In this document: in pieces, positions 6,646 to 12,257 of the stretch
How the letters are laid out: every line of letters starts with the position of its first letter
How positions within the stretch are numbered: position 1 is the stretch's first letter
DNA from: a virus
DNA: 33,837 nt
Reading direction: 5' to 3' (one strand)
Virus record (IMG/VR): IMGVR_UViG_3300036770_008707
Location: 1 to 33,837 of that record
Position numbers and translations under genes: made by a program
Notes under the pieces: generated by a model
Told to the model about the DNA's origin: nothing
The model's input: the letters and a program-made list of their open reading frames with translations, nothing else
The model's database searches: none

Positions 6646-6882
6646 GTGCCTCAGCGAGGATCGAACCAGAAAATGATCGGAACGTGGGTCGAGTCGGAGT
6701 TTGCCGATTTAGTCGACAGGGCTAGGGGTCAAACAACTCTATCGCAGTTTTTCAGAAACGCTTTATATGCGGAAATGGAGAGGGCTGGTGTTTCCGTGCC
6801 TAACCATCTTGTATATAGCCCTGACCGGAAAGGAAAAGGCGGCCGTCCCAAGAAGGCTAATGGCCCAGCCAAAGCACCATGA
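6646..6882 (+). CDS. ribbon-helix-helix regulator, rightward arm of the switch (78 aa)
   Basis: First rightward gene. I choose the GTG at 6646 because the encoded PQRGSNQ matches RGSVQ near the N terminus of the divergent RHH protein; an ATG at 6673 would remove it. The RHH core is IGTWVESEFADLVDRA then LSQFFRNALYAEMERA (about residues 11-47). The C terminus adds a Lys/Gly-rich tail (KGKGGRPKKANG) absent from its paralogue, which could contact DNA nonspecifically. No Shine-Dalgarno sequence is present and the predicted -10 box ends six bases upstream of the GTG, so a leaderless mRNA is plausible. The stop overlaps the next start (ATGA). Probably the opposing partner of the gene at 6390-6581. 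Confidence 0.75.
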   Translation: MPQRGSNQKMIGTWVESEFADLVDRARGQTTLSQFFRNALYAEMERAGVSVPNHLVYSPDRKGKGGRPKKANGPAKAP

Positions 6883-7490
6883 CCTACATGATCAAGCGCG
6901 ACGGTCAAGAGGCCGGGCCTTTCACGTTCGAGCAGATGAAAGAAATGCGGGCCTCGGGCGAAGTCGACGATGCGGCGCTGTTTCGCCGCTACGGGACAGA
7001 GCATTGGCTGGCGGCGGTAGATCTCGAGGACGAGTTGACCAGTGGCTCGACCCCACCCCCTTTACCCAGCACCGGAGCGCCATCGAGCAAATTTCTTGGC
7101 CTTACAGATTGGCAACAGGTTGGCGTGATCATGGCGTTCAGTGCGCTTGCGATTGCTGCCTATGTGATCTACGGATTTGCCTCGGGTGAATTTTCGGAAA
7201 ACATTCGCCGAGCTGACGAGCGCCGCGCAGCAGAGAAGTTGGAAGAGGAGCTGGAAGGTGCGGCCCGTGCCAAGGCGGCGTCGTCGGGGCTTGCCGACGG
7301 ACGAGAAATTGCGCTGGCGGTTGCTTCAGGAAAGATGGCAAGGCCACTAAGCGTGCAAATTGAAAAACTCGCTGCTGAACGGCTGAAGCAAAGCGGCGCA
7401 GATAGGCTAAGTGTTCTGGAGCAACAGATGTGGCTCTACGAATATGAAGGTGCGTTCAAACGTGCTTACAAGCGGGAGGTCGCTTGGTGA
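6879..7490 (+). CDS. GYF-domain membrane protein (203 aa)
   Basis: The N terminus (about residues 3-50, MIKRDGQEAGPFTFEQMKEM then LFRRYGTEHWLAAVDL) is a bacterial GYF_2-type domain, a fold usually thought to bind protein ligands at membranes. A Pro-rich linker (TPPPLPSTGAP) leads to one hydrophobic segment at about residues 86-106 (GVIMAFSALAIAAYVIYGFA), then a charged helical tail rich in Glu, Lys and Ala. It is coupled to the RHH gene by ATGA overlap and precedes a small membrane protein by one base, so these may act together. It lies between the switch and the lysis cassette, in an AT-richer stretch, where temperate phages carry lysogenic-conversion or exclusion genes. The exact role is unknown. 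Confidence 0.75.
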   Translation: MTYMIKRDGQEAGPFTFEQMKEMRASGEVDDAALFRRYGTEHWLAAVDLEDELTSGSTPPPLPSTGAPSSKFLGLTDWQQVGVIMAFSALAIAAYVIYGFASGEFSENIRRADERRAAEKLEEELEGAARAKAASSGLADGREIALAVASGKMARPLSVQIEKLAAERLKQSGADRLSVLEQQMWLYEYEGAFKRAYKREVAW

Positions 7491-7491
7491 C

Positions 7492-7698
7492 ATGACCCTT
7501 CAACTCTTGCTTCTGATGGCCCTGGTGATTTTTGGGGCCACGCTAGCCGGCCAACTGATGCGCGGTCGTCGTGTCCGGCTGGGTCTGGCGCTGATTCCGC
7601 CAGTCCTATTCTTGGGGGCAGCTTTCCTTCTGATGAAAGTTGTTCTTCCCGGCATGCAGAAAGCCGGGATGCAGGCGGTTGAGAGTCGCATCAAATAG
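7492..7698 (+). CDS. small two-pass membrane protein (68 aa)
   Basis: The ATG is one base after the stop of the GYF-domain gene, with GGGAGG at 7475-7480 as a plausible ribosome-binding site. The 68 residues form two hydrophobic helices: about 2-20 (TLQLLLLMALVIFGATLAG) and about 31-52 (LALIPPVLFLGAAFLLMKVV), separated by the basic turn MRGRRVR. Topology would place the turn in the cytoplasm. Size and topology would fit a holin, but it lies well away from the endolysin and next to the GYF protein, so a partnership with that membrane protein is more likely. No family recognised. Confidence 0.65.
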   Translation: MTLQLLLLMALVIFGATLAGQLMRGRRVRLGLALIPPVLFLGAAFLLMKVVLPGMQKAGMQAVESRIK

Positions 7699-7780
7699 AC
7701 GGGTCAAAGTTGCCCAAGGTGGCGAAAAGTGGCTTTTGGGGGTTGAAAGTGGGCAAAAGCGGCTGTTAGTTTGAATTGTC
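7699..7780. promoter_or_regulatory. short intergenic region, possible weak terminator and promoter
   Basis: This 82-base gap contains TTGCCCA near its left end and TGGGCAA about 35 bases later, an inverted repeat with a long loop, plus repeated GAAAGTGG-like words. A TTGAAA at 7743-7748 could be a -35 box for the gene at 7781, but the matching -10 is weak. I regard the gap as a probable transcription boundary without being able to prove either element. Confidence 0.25.
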
Positions 7781-8254
7781 ATGCTGCATACGACTAAGGC
7801 CAAGACTGCTTCTCACACCGACCTCGGAAATGAACACTGGGAGTTTGTCCGGGGGCTGCTGAATGATTTAGAGCGCGAAGAAGAGGACCGCGAGCGACTG
7901 GCCTATTTTTTTGGCCAATGGCGGTTGTCAATAAAGGCCTTCCGAAGAGTCGAAGAGCAACAAATGGTTTTGCAAGACCCGACCGAGCAAGACCTTCTTT
8001 TTCACAAAGCCTGCGTCACAGCGCTGATAAGCCACGGATCCCTGCTGATGGCTTTGGCAAAAGACCATGATGCAGATGCGATGGCCAGTCACGGAGCGGA
8101 CATTGAAGTGATCGCAGCAATCATGCGCGATTTGCACAACACATTCGATGAGTGGCACGGACAAGCCAACCAGCAGAAGTTGGAAACGCTTTCCGATCGT
8201 ATTTTTAATGCCACGCCCGAACTCAATCTCCGAGATTCACGGGTTCAAGTATGA
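7781..8254 (+). CDS. hypothetical acidic helical protein (157 aa)
   Basis: The 157-residue soluble protein is acidic and mostly helical. The N-terminal third is charged (LNDLEREEEDRERLAYFFGQW), the middle has a short hydrophobic helix (ACVTALISHGSLLMALA), and the C-terminal third is again helical (AAIMRDLHNTFDEWHGQ). No signal peptide, membrane segment or catalytic motif is apparent. The ATG at 7781 lacks a clear Shine-Dalgarno sequence. Together with the following small gene it forms the end of the accessory island before the lysis genes; base composition is less GC-rich than the head genes. I cannot assign a function. It may be host-interaction or antidefence cargo, which is speculation from position. 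Confidence 0.65.
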   Translation: MLHTTKAKTASHTDLGNEHWEFVRGLLNDLEREEEDRERLAYFFGQWRLSIKAFRRVEEQQMVLQDPTEQDLLFHKACVTALISHGSLLMALAKDHDADAMASHGADIEVIAAIMRDLHNTFDEWHGQANQQKLETLSDRIFNATPELNLRDSRVQV

Positions 8255-8441
8255 CCTGCGTCGCGGGGGCTTGAAAGACCGTGAGTTTATCAAGCTTCAA
8301 AACGACTACGACGCCGCCGTCGAAAGGGCCTGCGAAGAACTTGGTTGCACGAAGGTAGAATTGCTCAGGGCAATCGCCCCTGATTTCGGCAAATGGATTG
8401 CCGAACAAAAACTCCCCCCGATCGGCAAGAGCACTCAGTAG
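8208..8441 (+). CDS. small hypothetical protein (77 aa)
   Basis: This frame overlaps the end of the previous gene by 47 bases if the ATG at 8208 is used; the frame is open further upstream, but that would overlap by more than 100 bases. The product contains DLRRGGLKDREFIKLQNDYD and ERACEELGCTKVELLRAIAP, the latter resembling a helix-turn-helix in spacing without being a clear match. It ends in a Pro/Lys tail (PPIGKSTQ). The large overlap suggests coupled expression with its neighbour. No family recognised. The start remains uncertain. Confidence 0.5.
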   Translation: MPRPNSISEIHGFKYDLRRGGLKDREFIKLQNDYDAAVERACEELGCTKVELLRAIAPDFGKWIAEQKLPPIGKSTQ

Positions 8442-8471
8442 AGATGCTTTTTCCGCAATAGGGACGGATAG

Positions 8472-8673
8472 CCGCAATGGTGCGGGTGATGGTTTGGCGA
8501 TGACATGCGAGCTTGGCTCGCATGTTGAGCGGCAACAAAGCTTCGTCCGATAGCAACGCGCCAGTCGGACGCCCCGGCGGGACGGGCTTGGACTGGGGGG
8601 TTGAGGCCTCACGCCGGGGCATGTTTGCGGACAGCAGGAAAGACGGGAGGCGGGGTGCACTCGTGCCCCGCCT
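8472..8673. promoter_or_regulatory. tandem hairpin region upstream of lysis genes (candidate structured RNA)
   Basis: Five inverted repeats follow one another: CCGCA/TGCGG at 8472-8485 (loop 4), ACATGCGAGC/GCTCGCATGT at 8503-8525 (loop TTG), CGTCCGA/TCGGACG at 8544-8571, GCCCCGGCG/CGCCGGGGC at 8571-8620, and AGGCGGGG/CCCCGCCT at 8648-8673. The fourth encloses a ten-base palindrome, TGAGGCCTCA, at 8602-8611. An open frame crosses part of the region, but its translation is low quality. The last hairpin overlaps a GGGAGG and the GTG start of the candidate o-spanin. No T-run follows the stems, so simple terminators are unlikely. Symmetry does not show which strand, if either, is transcribed as a functional RNA. 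Confidence 0.6.
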
Positions 8674-8887
8674 TCCGAGGCCGCGCGGTTTCTTTCGCTC
8701 TTGGTTTCGCCTGGGCACGGCGGTCTTTGCCGTGGCCTGTGCCGGTTGCGAGACGATTTCTTACGGCGTGAAGATCACGCACGACGGGGCCTCACTCGAG
8801 GTCAGTCAATCCGACGGCAAAACGGTGCTGAGTGCCGAGCAAGGCGAAGACCGCGTCGATTTCAACTTTCTCAAACGGAACCCATGA
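8663..8887 (+). CDS. candidate outer-membrane lipoprotein, o-spanin-like (74 aa)
   Basis: From the GTG at 8663 the product has an Arg-rich n-region (PRLPRPRGFFRSWFR), a short hydrophobic stretch (LGTAVFAVA), and a lipobox-like CAGC, giving a predicted lipid-modified Cys near residue 28. The mature part of about 47 residues is polar. Small lipoproteins immediately before a holin and endolysin are typical of Rz1-type outer-membrane spanins, which fuse the membranes at the end of lysis in Gram-negative hosts. Starts at 8522 or 8621 are also open; GGGAGG at 8645-8650 and the signal-peptide shape favour 8663. The stop overlaps the holin start (ATGA). The assignment rests on lipobox, size and position. 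Confidence 0.6.
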   Translation: MPRLPRPRGFFRSWFRLGTAVFAVACAGCETISYGVKITHDGASLEVSQSDGKTVLSAEQGEDRVDFNFLKRNP

Positions 8888-9060
8888 AAAACACGAAGAC
8901 CACAGCGTTGGGCATCGTGACGGCGCTGATCGCGGTGCTGTCGATGGTGCAGAACTTTCTGACCGGCGAGCAGCTGCAGGATTTGGCGACACACCTTGCC
9001 GCGATCACGGCTGGCATCGGCCTGCTGTTTGCCCGCGATTCGAAGCCCGACGGGGAATAA
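8884..9060 (+). CDS. holin-like small membrane protein (58 aa)
   Basis: The 58-residue protein reads MKNTKTTALGIVTALIAVLS, then NFLTGEQLQDLATHLAAITAGIGLLF in separate pieces, and ends in a charged ARDSKPDGE. There is one clear hydrophobic segment at about residues 8-24 and a second amphipathic or hydrophobic segment at about 34-50. The short basic N terminus, the two segments and the charged C terminus match small phage holins, which permeabilise the inner membrane at lysis. It overlaps the candidate spanin by ATGA and is followed directly by the endolysin. I judge the holin role likely from shape plus context, not from a family-specific motif. Confidence 0.7.
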   Translation: MKNTKTTALGIVTALIAVLSMVQNFLTGEQLQDLATHLAAITAGIGLLFARDSKPDGE

Positions 9061-9061
9061 G

Positions 9062-9793
9062 ATGTCCGCCCTGCTCCGCATCGGGTCGCGCGGCGAAGCC
9101 GTCGAAGACTGGCAGAGAATCCTGCAATCGCACGGGTTCGGCGGTGGTATTCTGCGCTTCGTCGATGGAATTTTCGGGGGGCGGACGGATTCAGCAACGC
9201 GGCAATTCCAGGAGCGTCATGGTCTGATGGTCAACGGCGTGGTGAACGCGGCCACGCGCGAGGCAGCTTCAAAATCCAACGGCCGGGTGATCGTGCGCAT
9301 CGCCGAGGGCGAGCTGAAGGTCAAGGAGACGAGCAAAAATCAGGGGCCTGGGATTGAGAAGTATTGGCCGGCGACCAATTATCCAGAGGGCTACAGGAAC
9401 CGCGAACCGTGGTGCGCGGCCTTTGCGGCCTGGTGCGTGCGCGAGGCTGGTTTGCGGGAAGGCTGGCTCAAGAAAGATGCGGCGCGTCCGCGATCGGCAG
9501 CGGTGCGTGAATGGGTGCCGGCGGCCCTGCGTCTGGGGTGGGAAGTCTTCGGGCCGCGCGACGGTCTGCGCTTTCCGAGCGCCGGCGACGTGGTGGTCTT
9601 CACTTCCAGCCACATGGGCATCGTCACGGATTTTGATGGCACTTGGGTGCACACTATCGAAGGCAACACCAACGCGGCTGGCAACCGCGAAGGGAAGTTC
9701 GTCATGCGCCATCAGCGCGTGCTCGGCTATTGCCGCAGCTTCATTCGTCTGCCCAAGCCGGGCGACGCACCCAAAACCGGGAGGATCCGTTGA
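9062..9793 (+). CDS. endolysin: peptidoglycan-binding domain plus CHAP domain
   Basis: The 243-residue protein has an N-terminal PG_binding_1-type repeat (about residues 5-70, RGEAVEDWQRILQSHGF then DGIFGGRTDSATRQFQERHG). A CHAP amidase/endopeptidase domain follows (about 95-225). The catalytic Cys is C118 in PWCAAFAAWC, the catalytic His is H184 in SSHMGIVTDF, and HTIEGNTN supplies the polar residue that usually follows. It would cleave cell-wall peptides once the holin has opened the inner membrane. No signal peptide is visible, fitting holin-dependent release. GGGGAA precedes the ATG. It sits directly after the holin and before the candidate i-spanin, giving a complete lysis cassette. Confidence 0.9.
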   Translation: MSALLRIGSRGEAVEDWQRILQSHGFGGGILRFVDGIFGGRTDSATRQFQERHGLMVNGVVNAATREAASKSNGRVIVRIAEGELKVKETSKNQGPGIEKYWPATNYPEGYRNREPWCAAFAAWCVREAGLREGWLKKDAARPRSAAVREWVPAALRLGWEVFGPRDGLRFPSAGDVVVFTSSHMGIVTDFDGTWVHTIEGNTNAAGNREGKFVMRHQRVLGYCRSFIRLPKPGDAPKTGRIR

Positions 9794-10129
9794 ATGGGAG
9801 ACGCGTCGTCCATCAATCCGGCCCTGTTGAAGGACCTGTTCGTGCTGGCCGTTGTCCTGGCCGGTGTGGGGGCTTCGTTGGTGGCCATCATGCGGCGCTT
9901 TCGTTCCGACCACGAGCCTCGCGCCATCCATCCGCAGCCCCTGCGCATCAGCGCGGATCAGCGTCACATCGACGAGGAACGCTATGTGCGGGACCGGGCG
10001 GAGATCGTGGCGCGCATCGATCACCTCGAGCGCACGATGAAACGCGACCGGGAAGCGCTGATGGAGGAGATCGCGGCCGTGCCGCATCGGGTCATCGCCC
10101 TCTTGAAAGACACGAAAGGACTTTTGTGA
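9794..10129 (+). CDS. candidate inner-membrane spanin: one TM helix plus coiled coil (111 aa)
   Basis: The start codon follows the endolysin stop with no gap. The protein has one hydrophobic helix at about residues 13-33 (LKDLFVLAVVLAGVGASLVAI), a short polar linker, and a long charged heptad-rich helix at about 55-105 (VRDRAEIVARIDHLERTMKR). This is the form of Rz-type inner-membrane spanins, whose periplasmic coiled coil bridges to the outer-membrane lipoprotein; the candidate partner lies just upstream of the holin. A structural or cell-envelope alternative cannot be excluded. The stop overlaps the start of the next very small gene (GTGA). Confidence 0.6.
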   Translation: MGDASSINPALLKDLFVLAVVLAGVGASLVAIMRRFRSDHEPRAIHPQPLRISADQRHIDEERYVRDRAEIVARIDHLERTMKRDREALMEEIAAVPHRVIALLKDTKGLL

Positions 10130-10242
10130 GCCGCAAACCTCAACAGGTGAAAATCCACGCGAAGACGCGCCGGGAGCGCTGGGCCATGGCCTGGCAAATC
10201 CTGACGCGCGGTTTTTGCGTGATCCGCATGCGCATCCGATGA
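10126..10242 (+). CDS. very small basic protein (38 aa)
   Basis: A GTG at 10126 overlaps the previous stop (GTGA), and the TGA at 10240-10242 overlaps the next start (ATGA), so the frame fits exactly between its neighbours. The 38-residue product is strongly basic (KPQQVKIHAKTRRERWAMAW) and ends in RMRIR. No motif is recognisable. Overlapping junctions at both ends are the best argument that it is translated, as chance open frames would rarely fit both. It might bind nucleic acid, by charge alone. Confidence 0.5.
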   Translation: MSRKPQQVKIHAKTRRERWAMAWQILTRGFCVIRMRIR

Positions 10243-10484
10243 GCAGGACCCAACAGATCTCGCGCGAAATCGTCGAGCGCCTCAGCGAATGGGACGGGCC
10301 GGCGGCCGAGGCCGTGGTGTTCGCGGCGACCGCGCTGCGCTTCCCTGGGGGCCTGCTGGTCAGCGAATTCGACGAGGCCATGAAGTTCCTCGAGGAGAAG
10401 CGCTACGTCACCGGAGTGCGCGATGATTTCAACGGCCGCATGTGGTCACTCACCAACAAAGGGAGGGCTGCCCGCCATGCGTAA
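10239..10484 (+). CDS. small packaging-region protein, winged-helix-like (81 aa)
   Basis: The 81-residue protein has helix REIVERLSEWDGPAAEAVVF, then a helix containing FDEAMKFLEEKRYV, then a beta-hairpin-like GRMWSLTNKGRAA. This order of helices then wing resembles winged-helix DNA-binding proteins. It lies immediately before the small-terminase-like gene, where Mu-type phages have a small gp26-like gene, so participation in packaging or late regulation is possible. The start overlaps the preceding stop (ATGA). The long upstream part of the frame is the overlapping preceding gene. No precise family can be named. Confidence 0.65.
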   Translation: MSRTQQISREIVERLSEWDGPAAEAVVFAATALRFPGGLLVSEFDEAMKFLEEKRYVTGVRDDFNGRMWSLTNKGRAARHA

Positions 10485-10971
10485 GCCGCGCTCGGACTCG
10501 AAGCTCAAAAATCTGCCGCAGGCCAAGCGGGAGAAGATCGCGGCGTGGTGCGCCGAAGGCGGGCTCGGGCCGGCGCGGGCCAAGTGCAAGAGCGAACTGG
10601 GGATCGCCACGAGCGAGCGGGCGCTGTGCGAATTTGCAAAATGGCAGAAGCGCGAGGACGAGCTTCACACCGGAAACGAGCTCGCCATGCAGGCGCTGGA
10701 CTGGTGGAAGGCGAACCGGCCGGAGGCGGATGCCGAGGAGCTGCGCACGGCGCAATTCTTCGCGTTGATGATGAAGGCCCAGGCGGCCGACGATCCGGAG
10801 CTGGCCATCGCGGTGCTCAAGGAGCAGGGCAAGGATCTCGATCGGGGCCTGGCGGCCCGGCGGGTCAAGGTGCTTGAAGCGAAATTCAGCCAAGGCCGCG
10901 AGGTCATGGAGGACAAGAAACTCACGCCGGCCGAGCGCGAAGCGAAACTGCGGGAGGTGTTCGGGCTATGA
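10477..10971 (+). CDS. small terminase-like protein (Mu gp27-type position, 164 aa)
   Basis: The 164-residue protein is basic at the N terminus (MRKPRSDSKLKNLPQAKREK), with an HTH-like stretch at about residues 14-60 (KIAAWCAEGGLGPARAKCKS and TSERALCEFAKWQKR). A long coiled-coil-like region and a charged C terminus follow. This layout of N-terminal DNA-binding helices then an oligomerisation helix is typical of small terminase subunits and of the Mu gp27 (DUF3486) family. It sits directly before the large terminase and overlaps it (ATGA). GGGAGG at 10461-10466 precedes the ATG at 10477. It probably recognises phage DNA ends for packaging. Family match is by pattern and position. Confidence 0.75.
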   Translation: MRKPRSDSKLKNLPQAKREKIAAWCAEGGLGPARAKCKSELGIATSERALCEFAKWQKREDELHTGNELAMQALDWWKANRPEADAEELRTAQFFALMMKAQAADDPELAIAVLKEQGKDLDRGLAARRVKVLEAKFSQGREVMEDKKLTPAEREAKLREVFGL

Positions 10972-12257
10972 GCCGGAAGAAACATTCAGAGCCGAAGAAG
11001 CCGATGGACTTCTTGCTTCCATACCAGCGCGCCTGGGTGAAGGACGAGAGCCGCTTCAAAATCTGGAACGCCTCGCGGCAGATCGGCAAATCGTTTGCAG
11101 CGGCCTGCGAGGCTGTGCGGGACTGCTATCTGCACCCCGGCGCCGAGTGGGTGGTGCTGAGCGCCGGCGAGCGGCAGAGCTTGGAGTTCATGGAAAAGGT
11201 GCGGATGTGGGTCAAGGCCTTCGACCTCACGATCGCGCAGGAGTTGGAAGAGCGCGATTCGGCCGAGGCGGTGCTGAAAAGCGCGGAGATCCGGCTGGCC
11301 AACGGTTCGCGGGTGCTGGCTTTGCCGGCGAACCCTGCCACGGCGCGCGGCTATTCGGCGAACCTGATCTTGGACGAGTTCGCCTTCCACAAGGATTCCA
11401 CGGCGATCTGGCGGGGCATCTATCCTTCCATCGCCAATCCGCTGAAGCGTGAGCTGAAAGTGCGCGTGCTGAGCACGCCGAACGGCCAGGCGAACAAGTT
11501 TTACGAGCTATGGAGCGACGACGCCGGGTCGTGGAAACGCCATCGCACGACGATCCATGACGCCAAGGCGGACGGGCTGCCGGTCAACATCGAGGACCTA
11601 CGCAAGCAGGCAGGCGATGCGGACACCTGGCGGCAGGAGTTCGAGTGCGAATTCATCGACACGGCCCGCGCGGCCTTCTCCTACGAAATGCTGGCGGCCT
11701 GCGAGAGCCCGGAAGCCACGATGCAATGGGGTTTCAACGCGGTTGCAGAGGGCTCGCTTTTTGTCGGGGTTGACGTCGGCTCCATCCATGATCCGACGGT
11801 CGGTCTTACGCTGGAGAAACGCGGCGAACTGCTTTTCGTGCGCGATGTCGTGCGCGTGCAGGGCCTCGCGTTGAGCGAGCAGGACGCAATCCTTGACCCG
11901 CTGATCGGCCGGGCGGCCATGGCTTCGATCGACGCGAGCGGCATCGGTCTCGACCTGGCGCAGCGCATGCAGATGCGCCACGGCCGCAAAGTCACAGCGC
12001 AGCCGGTGACGGCGAAATGGAAACGCCAAGCGTTCTCGCATGCGCAGCGGATGCTGTCGGACAAGTCGCTCCTTATTCCGGCGAACCGGGAATTCCGCGA
12101 AGATTTGCACGCCTACCAAGTTTACGGCGCCGGGGAGACGGCGACCTTCCGCGCCCCGCGCACGGAGGAAGGACACTCGGACATGGCCAGCGCGCTGGTG
12201 CACGCGCTCGATGCGGCCAAGCAAGCGGTGGCGAACTACGGAGCGATCTTGGTATGA
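10968..12257 (+). CDS. terminase large subunit (Mu gp28-like)
   Basis: The 429-residue packaging motor-nuclease has an N-terminal ATPase. Its Walker A-like motif is ASRQIGKS at residues 35-42, and the Walker B motif is LILDEF at 133-138, followed by a coupling motif region (VRVLSTPNG). The C-terminal RNase-H-like nuclease begins at about residue 263 with FVGVDVGSIHDPT, continues with IDASGIGLDLAQ, and ends with HSDMASALVHAL, supplying the three expected acidic positions. It would pump DNA into proheads at the portal and cut it, by headful packaging if this phage behaves like Mu. Overlaps at both ends (ATGA) tie it to the small-terminase-like gene and the portal. Confidence 0.93.
   Translation: MSRKKHSEPKKPMDFLLPYQRAWVKDESRFKIWNASRQIGKSFAAACEAVRDCYLHPGAEWVVLSAGERQSLEFMEKVRMWVKAFDLTIAQELEERDSAEAVLKSAEIRLANGSRVLALPANPATARGYSANLILDEFAFHKDSTAIWRGIYPSIANPLKRELKVRVLSTPNGQANKFYELWSDDAGSWKRHRTTIHDAKADGLPVNIEDLRKQAGDADTWRQEFECEFIDTARAAFSYEMLAACESPEATMQWGFNAVAEGSLFVGVDVGSIHDPTVGLTLEKRGELLFVRDVVRVQGLALSEQDAILDPLIGRAAMASIDASGIGLDLAQRMQMRHGRKVTAQPVTAKWKRQAFSHAQRMLSDKSLLIPANREFREDLHAYQVYGAGETATFRAPRTEEGHSDMASALVHALDAAKQAVANYGAILV

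Noticed and set aside
7492-7698. Holin identity for the two-pass membrane protein
   Set aside because: It is about 1.4 kb from the endolysin and next to a GYF-domain membrane protein; a better holin candidate lies directly before the endolysin.
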